The notes under the pieces: generated by a model
The model's input: only the letters and a program-made list of their open reading frames with translations
Database searches by the model: none
Told to the model about the DNA's origin: nothing
Made by a program: the position numbers and the translations under genes
From: Bacillota bacterium
GTDB lineage: Bacteria; Bacillota; Clostridia; Lachnospirales; Lachnospiraceae
DNA: 26,237 nt
NCBI GenBank assembly: GCA_023386315.1
Contig: JAEWJZ010000006.1
Coordinates: 1-26,237, forward strand
Reading direction: 5' to 3'
Part shown: positions 15,409 through 23,250 of the stretch, piece after piece
How positions within the stretch are numbered: the first letter of the stretch is position 1
How the letters are laid out: the number at the start of each line of letters is the position of its first letter

Positions 15409-16296
15409 TTACTGTCTGATCTTTCCTGAAATCTTCCCGTACTGTTCCGGTCTTCTGTCCCGGAAAAGTCCCCAGTTTCTGCGGTCCCTGCTGATCTCAT
15501 CCAAATCAAATTCTGCCAGGATCACGCCTTCCTCTTCCCGCCCCATGGACTGAATCAAAGCACCTGTGCTGTCTGTAATAAAGGATGAGCCATAAAACTT
15601 TAAGGAAGAGCTTTGGTTGCCATTTTCCTCACAGGGTGCAACCGTTTCCTCTCCAGTCCGGTTTGCAGCAATTACGGGAATAATATTGGAGGCAGAATGC
15701 CCCATCATGCATCGTCTCCAGTGCTCCATACTGTCACATTCCAGTATAGGTTCACTTCCAATTGCAGTCGGATAAAAAATCAGTTCTGCCCCCATGAGCG
15801 CGAGACATCTGGCTGTCTCCGGAAACCACTGGTCCCAGCAGATTCCGATTCCGACTTTCCCATATCTGGTATCAAACACTTGAAAGCCGGTATCTCCGGG
15901 AGTAAAATAAAACTTCTCCTGATAATAGTGGTCATCCGGTATATGGGTCTTTCGGTAAACTCCCAGATTCGTCCCGTCTGCATCAAGAACTGCGACGGAA
16001 TTAAACATGGTGTTTCCAGCCAGCTCATAAAAGCTGACAGGTATCACCACCGAAAGCTCTGCTGCAATCCGCGAAAAATGAATGACTGCATCATTCTCCC
16101 CGGCAGGCTTTGCATATCCGTAATATTCATACCGTCTCTCCTGGCAGAAATAGGGCCGTTCAAACAGCTCCGGAAGCAGTATGATACCGGCTCCCTCTGC
16201 GGCTGCCTGCCTGACCAGTTTTTCCGCAGCAGCAATATTTTTATCAACGTCCTCGCAGCACTTCATCTGAACTGCTGCCGCTGTTACCTTTCTCAT
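15409..16296 (-). CDS. aguB: N-carbamoylputrescine amidase
   Basis: Hydrolyses N-carbamoylputrescine to putrescine, CO2 and ammonia. A 295-aa nitrilase-superfamily enzyme with the catalytic triad Glu43 ([11 protein letters not shown]), Lys116 (YRKTHIPDD) and Cys153 ([12 protein letters not shown]). The WFPE context and the C-terminal [14 protein letters not shown] are typical of AguB. The start is the ATG at 16296 with AAAGGAGG 5 nt upstream; longer readings run through aguA. The start lies 53 nt inside the 3' end of aguA, an unusually long overlap. It is the last gene of the polyamine operon, completing agmatine to putrescine. Confidence 0.94.
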   Translation of the reverse strand: MRKVTAAAVQMKCCEDVDKNIAAAEKLVRQAAAEGAGIILLPELFERPYFCQERRYEYYGYAKPAGENDAVIHFSRIAAELSVVIPVSFYELAGNTMFNSVAVLDADGTNLGVYRKTHIPDDHYYQEKFYFTPGDTGFQVFDTRYGKVGIGICWDQWFPETARCLALMGAELIFYPTAIGSEPILECDSMEHWRRCMMGHSASNIIPVIAANRTGEETVAPCEENGNQSSSLKFYGSSFITDSTGALIQSMGREEEGVILAEFDLDEISRDRRNWGLFRDRRPEQYGKISGKIRQ

Positions 16297-17398
16297 CAAT
16301 TCCTCCTTTTGGTATCTGCTGAGTGATGCAGTGGATGTTTCCTCCGCCAACAATAATATCTCTGGCATAAACCGGGTAGATCTTCCTCTCAGGAAAACAG
16401 CCGGTAATAATACGGACTGCTTCCCTGTCATTTTCATCTCCAAACTGAGGTACAATCACTCCTCCGTTTGAAATATAAAAATTCACATAGCTTGCAGCCA
16501 GCCGCTCGCCAGGCTCCCGTTCATCCTCACCCGGTTCGAAAACAAAGCCTGCCAGTTCCTCTTTTGTAATGCAGACAGGAACCTTGGGAATTGGAAGCTT
16601 ATGAACAATAAAATGACGCCCCTTTGCATCGGTCTCTCTTTCAAGTATCCTTAAGTCCTCCAGTGACATTTCATACTGGGGATCTTCCCTGTCGTCAGTC
16701 CAGGCAAGCACCACTTCGCCGGGACGTACGAAAGCACAGACATTATCCACATGCTCATTGGTTTCATCCTGATAGATACCATACTTCAGCCAGATAATTT
16801 TCTCTGCTCCCAGATACTCTTTTAACCTTGCTTCAATCTGATCCTTAGTCAGCAGAGGATTTCTTCCCCTGCTTAAGAGGCAGCTTTCCGTCACCAGAAC
16901 CGTCCCCTCTCCATCCGAATGAATGGAGCCTCCTTCCAGAACGAAATTCCCTGCATCATAAACCGTATATCCCAGTTCTTCACAAAAACGTCCCGCCAGA
17001 AGGTTGTCCTTCTCCCAGTCCTGATACAAACCGTCAAAGGTACCTCCCCAGGCATTAAACTGCCAGTCAATTCCCCTGACGCATCCTGTTTTATCTTTTA
17101 CAAAAGTAGGACCCACATCTCTCGCCCACGCGTCGTCAGATTCTATCACCATCACTTCAATTCTCTCTGAAAGCATGGCTCTGGCATTCTCGTAAGTATC
17201 CTCTTCAGCCAGCATGATCAGTTGTTCACTGTCTGCAATGGCTTCTGCGATTTCTGCAAAGGCCTTTCTGGCGTTTGCCGCCTCATAGGGCCAGGATCCC
17301 GGCCGTCTGGGCCAGATCATAATACAGCCCCGGTGCGGCTCAAATTCTCCCGGCATAAAAAATCCGTCTTCTGCCGGGAGTGTGGATAGCTTTTTCAT
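16244..17398 (-). CDS. aguA: Agmatine deiminase
   Basis: Converts agmatine to N-carbamoylputrescine and ammonia. A 384-aa guanidino-group-modifying enzyme: substrate-loop [10 protein letters not shown] (Trp-Ala-Arg-Asp), the [12 protein letters not shown] block, [10 protein letters not shown] with the catalytic His, and the nucleophile Cys357 in [14 protein letters not shown]. The normal family end is just after IHCITQQIP; here a Gly/Ser-rich tail of about 21 residues continues over the aguB start. ATG at 17398 with GAGG upstream, 24 nt after nspC. Pairing with aguB and a SpeA-type decarboxylase indicates biosynthesis of putrescine from arginine rather than catabolism by the agmatine deiminase/putrescine carbamoyltransferase route. 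Confidence 0.94.
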   Translation of the reverse strand: MKKLSTLPAEDGFFMPGEFEPHRGCIMIWPRRPGSWPYEAANARKAFAEIAEAIADSEQLIMLAEEDTYENARAMLSERIEVMVIESDDAWARDVGPTFVKDKTGCVRGIDWQFNAWGGTFDGLYQDWEKDNLLAGRFCEELGYTVYDAGNFVLEGGSIHSDGEGTVLVTESCLLSRGRNPLLTKDQIEARLKEYLGAEKIIWLKYGIYQDETNEHVDNVCAFVRPGEVVLAWTDDREDPQYEMSLEDLRILERETDAKGRHFIVHKLPIPKVPVCITKEELAGFVFEPGEDEREPGERLAASYVNFYISNGGVIVPQFGDENDREAVRIITGCFPERKIYPVYARDIIVGGGNIHCITQQIPKGGIDEKGNSGSSSDEVLRGR

Positions 17399-17422
17399 AG
17401 TTCAGTCCTCATATCAGGCAGA

Positions 17423-18544
17423 TTACGACAGCCTGTTTTTAAAATCTTCGTATCCGAATTCTTTTATTACACGGCATTCTCCGTCCAGATCCATAATCGC
17501 TATGGAAGGAAGCGGCATACCATTGAATGTGTTGTTTTTAACCATGGAGTAAATAGCCATATCCATAAAATACAGTTTATCTCCAGGTTTTATCTCATGA
17601 TCAAAGGAATAGTCACCGATAACATCTCCTGCCAGGCAGGTACAGGACGACAAACGGTAAGTATAAGACTTCTCTCCCGGATCTGCACTGTCCTTTAATG
17701 GCGGGCGGTAAGGCATTTCCAGAACATCCGGCATATGACAGGCAGCGGATGCATCAAGAATTAAGGTTTTGATTCCGTTATCCACCACGTCCATCACTTC
17801 TGTCACTAAATATCCGGCATTTAAAGCAACTGCCTCACCGGGTTCTAAATAGACATGAAGCCCGTACCGTTCCTGAATTCTCTTAATACAGGATTCCAAA
17901 AGTTCCAGATCATAATCCGCTCTGGTTATATGATGTCCTCCGCCCATATTAATCCAGGATAACCGGTGAAAATATTCGCCAAACTGATCTTCCACCGCAT
18001 CCAGAGTCGTCTTCAGGGCATCTGCATTCTGCTCGCAGAGTGTATGAAAATGAAAACCGGAGATATAAGGCAGATACTCCTCCTCAAACTGTTCCCGGGT
18101 CACACCCAGTCTGGACCCAGGTGCACAGGGATCATAAATAGCATGCCCCTCCTGGGTTGAACACTGGGGATTAATCCGGATCCCGGCTTTTACTCCCATA
18201 AGGCAGTCCTTATATTTTTTCAGCTGTGAAAATGAGTTAAATACAATGTGGTCGCAGATTTTTGTCAGTTCTTTAAAATCTGCTTCCTTATAAGCAGGAG
18301 CAAAAACATGGTTTGACAGCCCCATCTCCTCCTTGCCAAGTCTGGCCTCATACAACCCGCTTGCAGTAGTTCCATCAATGTATTTACCGATTAACGGATA
18401 CTCTGCAAAACAGGAAAATGCCTTCTGGGCAAGAAGAATGCTGCATCCGGTCCTCTCCCTTACTCCGTTTAAAATCTTTAAATTTTCAGTCAGCCTGCCC
18501 TCATCAATCACGTAGCAGGGAGTCTTTAATTCCTCAATTTTCAT
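17423..18544 (-). CDS. nspC: Carboxynorspermidine/carboxyspermidine decarboxylase
   Basis: PLP enzyme of the alanine-racemase fold that decarboxylates carboxyspermidine to spermidine (or carboxynorspermidine to norspermidine). The 373-aa product has the PLP lysine in LLAQKAFS (Lys41), the diagnostic HFHTLCEQNADAL near 165, a glycine-rich phosphate loop NMGGGHH (about 199-205) and the catalytic Cys about 303 in CTCLAGD. The start ATG at 18544 has AGGA 6 nt upstream and is 2 nt after the dehydrogenase stop. Carboxyaminopropylagmatine decarboxylation is a related alternative, since agmatine is made by the same operon. Confidence 0.93.
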   Translation of the reverse strand: MKIEELKTPCYVIDEGRLTENLKILNGVRERTGCSILLAQKAFSCFAEYPLIGKYIDGTTASGLYEARLGKEEMGLSNHVFAPAYKEADFKELTKICDHIVFNSFSQLKKYKDCLMGVKAGIRINPQCSTQEGHAIYDPCAPGSRLGVTREQFEEEYLPYISGFHFHTLCEQNADALKTTLDAVEDQFGEYFHRLSWINMGGGHHITRADYDLELLESCIKRIQERYGLHVYLEPGEAVALNAGYLVTEVMDVVDNGIKTLILDASAACHMPDVLEMPYRPPLKDSADPGEKSYTYRLSSCTCLAGDVIGDYSFDHEIKPGDKLYFMDMAIYSMVKNNTFNGMPLPSIAIMDLDGECRVIKEFGYEDFKNRLS

Positions 18545-18546
18545 GA

Positions 18547-19821
18547 TTATTCCTGTCTCCATACGGTTACAGTCTCAGGATCCTCACAGACTACCCATGG
18601 AAGGCCCCATTTATTTAAAGCCTCCATATATGGATCCGGATCAAATTCCTCTACATTGTATACTCCGGGCTTTTTCCACTGTCCTGTCACTACCATCATG
18701 GCACCGATCATCGCCGGAACTCCGGTTGTATAGGATATAGCCTGTGATTCCACCTCTTTATAGCACTCCTGATGATCGCATACGTTGTAGATGTAGATCG
18801 TTTTTTCTTTTCCGTCTTTGATTCCTGTAAAAATACATCCAATATTGGTCTTTCCAACTGTTCTTGGTCCCAGAGAAGCAGGATCCGGAAGAAGGGCTTT
18901 TAAAAACTGGATCGGAACAATATTCTGGCCATTAAACTCAATAGGAGAAGTGGAGAGCATACCTACATTCTCCAGACATTTCATATGGGTTAAATAGCTT
19001 TGTCCAAAAGTCATGAAAAAGCGGATTCTCTTAACTCCCGGAATGTTCTTTGCCAGAGATTCGATCTCTTCATGATGAAGAAGATACATGTCCTTCTCAC
19101 CAACCTCTGGAAAATTATATTTGGATTTCAGTTCCATAGGCTTTGTTTCAATCCAGCGGCCATCCTCCCAGTAAGATCCGTTTGCAGATACTTCCCTTAA
19201 ATTAATCTCAGGATTAAAGTTTGTTGCAAATGGATAACCATGATCTCCCCCGTTGCAGTCTAAAATATCAATGGTATGAATCTCATCAAAATAATGCTTA
19301 AGAGCATAAGCAGAAAATACGCTGGTAACACCAGGATCAAAGCCGGTTCCAAGAAGAGCGGTAATGTTTGCCTTCTCAAATCTCTCTCTGTAATCCCACT
19401 GCCAGGAATAATCAAAATACGCTGTAAAACCAAGCTCCTCACACCGCTTTTCATAGATCGCCCTCCACTGGGGATCATCGGTATCTTCCGGCTCAAAGTT
19501 TGCTGTATCGATGTAATCCACACCTGCAGCCAGGCAGGCATCCATAATGGTCAAATCCTGATACGGAAGGGCCACATTTAACACCGCATCCGGCTGATAG
19601 CTCTTAATCAGGGCAATCACTTCCTCTGTGTGATCCGCATCTACTTTTGCAGTCTCGATTCTGGTTTTTGTCTTACCTTCCAGCTTTGCCTTTAAAGCAT
19701 CACACTTTTCCTTTGTTCTGCTTGCAATGCAGATGTCCGTAAATACCTCGCTGTTCTGACAGCACTTGTTGATTGCTACTGCGGCAACCCCGCCGCATCC
19801 GATCACTAATAATCTGCTCAT
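18547..19821 (-). CDS. Carboxynorspermidine/carboxyspermidine dehydrogenase (saccharopine dehydrogenase family)
   Basis: NADPH-dependent enzyme that condenses putrescine (or diaminopropane, or possibly agmatine) with aspartate beta-semialdehyde to give the carboxy-polyamine. The 424-aa product begins with a Rossmann fold, LLVIGCGGVAAVA (about 4-16), with ASRTKEKCDAL as the cofactor-binding follow-up and a catalytic domain including LLGTGFDPGVTSVF and GGDHGYPFATNFNPE. The link to nspC makes this role much more likely than lysine metabolism. ATG at 19821 with AGGAGG 7 nt upstream; it overlaps the speE stop as ATGA. A longer reading from 19929 is inside speE and lacks an SD. Confidence 0.93.
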   Translation of the reverse strand: MSRLLVIGCGGVAAVAINKCCQNSEVFTDICIASRTKEKCDALKAKLEGKTKTRIETAKVDADHTEEVIALIKSYQPDAVLNVALPYQDLTIMDACLAAGVDYIDTANFEPEDTDDPQWRAIYEKRCEELGFTAYFDYSWQWDYRERFEKANITALLGTGFDPGVTSVFSAYALKHYFDEIHTIDILDCNGGDHGYPFATNFNPEINLREVSANGSYWEDGRWIETKPMELKSKYNFPEVGEKDMYLLHHEEIESLAKNIPGVKRIRFFMTFGQSYLTHMKCLENVGMLSTSPIEFNGQNIVPIQFLKALLPDPASLGPRTVGKTNIGCIFTGIKDGKEKTIYIYNVCDHQECYKEVESQAISYTTGVPAMIGAMMVVTGQWKKPGVYNVEEFDPDPYMEALNKWGLPWVVCEDPETVTVWRQE

Positions 19822-20675
19822 TCCTTTTCCTCCTCTTCCAGTAAATCTTCCACATATTTTGGCAGCATAAATGCTCCTGTGTGAAGATTGGTGGTATAGT
19901 ACCAGGTTTCTATTTTCATTTTGTTCCATTTATCAGGTTTAAAATCATTAATCGGGTGATATTTTTTTGAAGCAAAGCCAAACAGCCAGTAGCCTGACGG
20001 GCAGGTTGGAATATGGGCCTGATAAACACGGCTGATGGGGAAGGAACGGTATACCTTCCTGTGCATGCTTCTGCAGGCAAGTTCATCTTCATCATAAAAA
20101 GGACTGCCATGCTGGTAAACCATAATTCCGTCGCTTTTAAGCGCCTTATAACAGCTTCCATAAAACTCTTTGGTAAAAAGCCCTTCCGTATGACCGAAGG
20201 GATCAGTGGAATCATTGATAATCAGATCGTATTCCTCTTTTTTATTTCTCAAAAAACGAAGTCCGTCATCATAATAGACCCGTACTCTTTCATCAGCCAG
20301 ACCGCATGCCACCTCAGGAAATATCTCCCTGCATACCTCAACAAACAGCTTATCTGTCTCAACTACATCAATAGATTCAATGGAAGGATACTGCAAAAGT
20401 TCCTTCGCCACGCCTCCGTCCCCACCACCGATAATCAGCACATTCCTGACATCAGGGTGAACCGCCATCGGCACATGAGTTACCATTTCATCATAAATAA
20501 ATTCATCTTTCTCTGAAAAAACAATGTCTCCGTCAAGAGCCACAAACTTTCCGAATTCCTGGGATTCAAATACATCGATTCTCTGATATTCGCTTTCGCC
20601 GGAAAAAAGCTGCTTGTCAATCCGGACGGAAAGCTTTACATTGGATGTATGCAATTCCGAAAACCATATCTCCAT
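19818..20675 (-). CDS. speE: Polyamine aminopropyltransferase (spermidine synthase family)
   Basis: The family transfers aminopropyl from decarboxylated S-adenosylmethionine to putrescine or a related amine. The 285-aa product has IIGGGDGGVAKELL (83-88 the Gly loop), VVETD for ribose binding and the catalytic Asp pair in NDSTDPFGHTEGLF (Asp155, Asp158). Substrate-side differences from common SpeE patterns: LDGDIVFSEKDEFIYDEM instead of the usual Gln-Thr-Thr and Tyr-His around this site, and GHTE where GPAE or GPGE is common. Start is the second ATG (20675) because GGAGG lies 5 nt before it. No speD is in the operon, so acceptor and donor are uncertain. Confidence 0.85.
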   Translation of the reverse strand: MEIWFSELHTSNVKLSVRIDKQLFSGESEYQRIDVFESQEFGKFVALDGDIVFSEKDEFIYDEMVTHVPMAVHPDVRNVLIIGGGDGGVAKELLQYPSIESIDVVETDKLFVEVCREIFPEVACGLADERVRVYYDDGLRFLRNKKEEYDLIINDSTDPFGHTEGLFTKEFYGSCYKALKSDGIMVYQHGSPFYDEDELACRSMHRKVYRSFPISRVYQAHIPTCPSGYWLFGFASKKYHPINDFKPDKWNKMKIETWYYTTNLHTGAFMLPKYVEDLLEEEEKE

Positions 20676-20706
20676 ATTTTCCTCCATCTTTCCCGCTTAC
20701 CGGAAA

Positions 20707-22158
20707 TTACTCTGTCAGTACCATTAAATTCTCCACTGCCGGATCTTCTGTTCCCTGCATGGAGCATCCCTTTTCTCTGGCATAAATGATGTATTCTACA
20801 ATTTCTTCCGTAATCATCTCACCAGGCGCCAGAATGGGAATACCAGGCGGATAGCACATAACAAACTCTCCGCTGATCTTACCGGCTGACTCCTTCACCG
20901 GAACAGATACTTTCTTTGAATAGAATGCTTTCTGGGGAGATATCACCACTTTTGGTGCTATGTACTCTCCCGAGAGCATACCTGTCCTGTCTTTTTTATA
21001 AAGGCGTTCCACATCAGCAAGCGCACCCACCAGACGTTCTATATCCTGTATCCTGTCACCGATGGAAATATAGGCAAGAATGTTGCAGATATCTCCGAAT
21101 TCAATCTGAATGTCATACTCATCCCGAAGAAGATCATATACTTCAATTCCTGCCAGACCATTACCCAGCGTATAAACAGAAAGCTTGGTCACGTCATAGT
21201 CGAAGATGCTGGTACCATTTATCAAGTCTCTTCCATATGCATAATATCCCCCGATGGAATTGATTTCTTCCCTGGCATACTCTGCCATTTCCGTAACCTT
21301 TGCAAAGGATTCTTCTCCTCTGAGTGCCAGATTCCGTCTGGAAATGTCAAGGCTTGAAAGAAGAAGATAGGAAGCACTGGTAGTCTGTGTTAAGTTAATG
21401 ATCTGCCGCACATAGTCGCCGTTCACACCGGTATTAAGCAGAAGCAGCGAGCTTTGTGTCAGACTTCCTCCTGATTTATGCATGGAAACCGCCGCCATAT
21501 CCGCTCCTGCCGCCATCGCAGAAACAGGCAGATTTTTGCCGAAATAAAGATGAGTTCCATGGGCTTCATCTGCGAGAACCTTCATACCGTGGGCATGGGC
21601 CAGGCGCACAATGGAGCGCATATCCGAACAGATTCCGTAATAAGTTGGATTGTTAACAAACACTGCCACTGCATCAGGATTTTCCTCAATCGCCTTCTCA
21701 ACCTGGCTGATCTCCATGCCCAGGGAAATCCCAAGCATGCTGTTAACCTCTGGATTTACATATACAGGAACTGCACCACAAAGCACCAGCGCGTTGATGG
21801 CGCTCTTATGGACATTTCTTGGAAGAATGATCTTGTCCCCGGCTTTACAAACGGAGAGGATCATGCTCTGTACCGCTGAGGTGGTTCCTCCCACCATCAA
21901 AAACGCGTCTGCCGCTCCAAAAGCCTCAGCTGCAAGCTGTTCCGCATCACGAATGACCGACACCGGATGACACAAATTATCAAGAGGCTTCATGGAATTA
22001 ACATCAAGCCCTACACAACGCTCACCAAGAAGCTGCGCCAGCTCCGGATTTCCTCTTCCCCGTTTATGCCCGGGAACATCAAAGGGCACTACTCTTTTTT
22101 TTCTAAATGTCTCAAGAGCATCATAAATCGGAGCTCTCATCTGATCGTCTCTGTTCAT
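20707..22158 (-). CDS. speA: Orn/Lys/Arg decarboxylase, fold I (probable biosynthetic arginine decarboxylase)
   Basis: PLP enzyme of the aspartate-aminotransferase fold, short type like Bacillus SpeA (483 aa). Visible: PFDVPGHKRGRG at the N-terminus, FLMVGGTTSAVQSM, the PLP Asp region DEAHGTHL (about 197) and the PLP lysine in SMHKSGGSLTQSS (Lys228), followed by the C-terminal CYPPGIPILAPGE. Arginine rather than lysine is preferred as substrate because aguA and aguB, which consume agmatine, are downstream. ATG at 22158 with AGAGG about 11 nt upstream. An open reading upstream (to 22293) runs through the leader terminator and lacks an SD, so it is not the start. It heads the six-gene operon; speE follows after 31 nt. 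Confidence 0.93.
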   Translation of the reverse strand: MNRDDQMRAPIYDALETFRKKRVVPFDVPGHKRGRGNPELAQLLGERCVGLDVNSMKPLDNLCHPVSVIRDAEQLAAEAFGAADAFLMVGGTTSAVQSMILSVCKAGDKIILPRNVHKSAINALVLCGAVPVYVNPEVNSMLGISLGMEISQVEKAIEENPDAVAVFVNNPTYYGICSDMRSIVRLAHAHGMKVLADEAHGTHLYFGKNLPVSAMAAGADMAAVSMHKSGGSLTQSSLLLLNTGVNGDYVRQIINLTQTTSASYLLLSSLDISRRNLALRGEESFAKVTEMAEYAREEINSIGGYYAYGRDLINGTSIFDYDVTKLSVYTLGNGLAGIEVYDLLRDEYDIQIEFGDICNILAYISIGDRIQDIERLVGALADVERLYKKDRTGMLSGEYIAPKVVISPQKAFYSKKVSVPVKESAGKISGEFVMCYPPGIPILAPGEMITEEIVEYIIYAREKGCSMQGTEDPAVENLMVLTE

Positions 22159-22520
22159 ATGGCAAATTACCTCTCTGCAATAAAATTCCTTACAATCAAA
22201 AAAAGCAGGTGAATGTACATCACCTGCCTGAAATTTCATGAATCGTATAACGGAATCAGCCTCCGTCCGCATTATATTCATGACAATTACCATTTTCGAG
22301 TCTACATAGCAAATATACTGTCCCTGCTATTATTGATCGTTTCACAAGATGATGTGCAGATGCACTGATTATAAAGTAATCAACTTATAAAATTTGAGCT
22401 TCTAACTCAATCAATAATGTGGTTTCCCACGTTCGGCAGCTGACCCGCCTGTCCGTCTGGGCTTAACTTCTTACGAAGTGGTCAATATTTGCATGAAAAC
22501 GATAATGTCTCTTCATACTG
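22159..22520 (-). promoter_or_regulatory. Long structured leader of the polyamine operon, candidate riboswitch/attenuator
   Basis: About 360 nt between the predicted start point and speA contains no gene. In minus-strand RNA: hairpin ACTTC-GTAA-GAAGT, GGCGG/CTGCC, GTGG-GAAA-CCAC (two GNRA loops), a long-range ATTATTGAT/ATCAATAAT pairing around 22416/22335, GTGC-ATCT-GCAC (22365-22354), ATAGCA/TGCTAT, TCATGAAT/ATTCATGA (22283-22236), then a terminator. ACATCATCT (22355-22347) can pair over 9 bp with AGGTGATGT of the terminator arm. I do not recognise a known riboswitch class or a T-box. Confidence 0.7.
22198..22227 (-). terminator. Intrinsic terminator inside the speA leader (attenuator)
   Basis: GCAGGTGA (22227-22220) and TCACCTGC (22212-22205) form a perfect 8-bp stem with a 7-nt loop and a 7-T run (22204-22198). 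It is 40 nt upstream of the speA start codon, after the operon promoter, so it must be bypassed for expression. Confidence 0.88.
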
Positions 22521-22526
22521 GGGTAA

Positions 22527-22556
22527 AGAATAACATATTTTGCGGATTCATGTCAA
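22527..22556 (-). promoter_or_regulatory. Promoter of the polyamine operon
   Basis: TTGACA (22556-22551), 18-nt spacer, TATTCT (22532-22527), with TGT immediately upstream giving an extended -10. Start point near 22520. A second weak candidate, TCGAAA-17-TATAAT (22299-22271), lies nearer speA. Confidence 0.72.
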
Positions 22557-22592
22557 CCTGTTTTTTGTAAAATTTTGATTTTCATGAATCAT

Positions 22593-22641
22593 GACAGCCG
22601 CTGATCTGAGAATATCTACCATTTCTCAAACAGCGGCTGTC
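22593..22641 (-). terminator. Terminator-like hairpin after spoIIID
   Basis: 11-bp perfect arms (GACAGCCGCTG / CAGCGGCTGTC) extended by an inner TTTGAGAA/TTCTCAGA stem. A G-U pair is kept on the minus strand and is a mismatch on the plus. There is no strong T-run, so efficiency is uncertain. It separates spoIIID from the polyamine promoter. Confidence 0.65.
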
Positions 22642-22657
22642 TCCCCACTCATTTGTT

Positions 22658-22933
22658 TTATGAATCTTTTTTGCTGCACATCTGAAGGCGGTGCTGATAC
22701 TTCTCTTTGGTGGCGAGGCCGCCTCTGATATGGCGCTCGGACTTGTTAATATCCAGGATGACCCTGGCCCGGGCTGCCAGGGACGGATTGATGTGCTCTA
22801 AACGGTCCGTCACATCCTTATGTACCGTAGATTTGGATATCCCAAATTTCTTTGCTGTCTGCCTTACGGTTGCATGGTAGTCTATGATGTAGTTGGCGAT
22901 CGCAACCGCGCGTTCTTCAATATATTCCTTCAA
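22658..22933 (-). CDS. spoIIID: Sporulation transcriptional regulator SpoIIID
   Basis: A 91-aa DNA-binding protein that modulates mother-cell gene expression after sigma-E activation. The sequence is closely SpoIIID-like through its length: IEERAVAIANYIIDYHATVRQTAKKF, the helix-turn-helix QTAKKFGISKSTVHKDV (about 23-39), LEHINPSLAARARVILDINKSERHIRGGLATKEKY, then a short basic C-tail. The start is a TTG at 22933 with AGGGGG 6 nt upstream. A sigma-E-like promoter lies at 22963-22991. SpoIIID may act on the sigma-E-type promoters of sipL and cotS in this same window (inference). Confidence 0.96.
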   Translation of the reverse strand: MKEYIEERAVAIANYIIDYHATVRQTAKKFGISKSTVHKDVTDRLEHINPSLAARARVILDINKSERHIRGGLATKEKYQHRLQMCSKKDS

Positions 22934-22962
22934 GAAAATCCCCCTGCTAGGACGTTTTTACA

Positions 22963-22991
22963 TACTTATGCAGGATGACGGTCAAGTATGA
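22963..22991 (-). promoter_or_regulatory. Possible sigma-E-type promoter of spoIIID
   Basis: TCATACT (22991-22985), 14-nt spacer, CATAAGTA (22970-22963). The -35 has one mismatch to KMATATT; only the CATA half of the -10 is kept. The spacing matches the sipL and cotS promoters, and spoIIID is sigma-E dependent in Bacillus. Confidence 0.5.
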
Positions 22992-23122
22992 ATGCTTAAA
23001 ATTTATTTCTTATTAAATAATTTTTCACTAAAATTACTATATTTTACCACCACTTCCTATAATTGTACAAAATGAAACCACAATTTTCTCCATTAATCCA
23101 ACGATAAGATAATAAATTTTCA

Positions 23123-23151
23123 TTGACGCATTTGTGAAATCCATCTATAAT
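23123..23151 (+). promoter_or_regulatory. Vegetative promoter of the HD-GYP gene
   Basis: TTGACG (23123-23128), 17-nt spacer, TATAAT (23146-23151); start near 23158. Confidence 0.87.
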
Positions 23152-23250
23152 TTAATATAATAATATGGAATTATTTCAAATTTTAACATAAAAAGGAAAC
23201 TACTGAACAGAAAGAAGAGACTGCCATTTAGTCTGTTGAGGTGTAAAGAA

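Larger units (their letters stand above)
22934..23250. other. Divergent intergenic region between spoIIID and the HD-GYP gene
   Basis: 317 bp, very AT-rich. It holds the spoIIID promoter near its left end and the HD-GYP promoter at 23123-23151. The HD-GYP 5' UTR of about 90 nt shows no strong fold. The stretch 22995-23120 holds no gene, RNA or clear motif that I can see. Confidence 0.7.

Noticed and set aside
22159..22293. 45-residue N-terminal extension of SpeA
   Set aside because: It translates the leader hairpin and terminator, no SD precedes its ATGs, and SpeA-like proteins start near MNRDDQMRAP.
22430..22480. 5S rRNA-like or 6S-like string (AGAAGTTAAGCCC) in the speA leader
   Set aside because: Only a short match; the rest does not fold like 5S, and no 5'-3' closing stem typical of 6S was found. 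A 6S-like RNA is not fully excluded.
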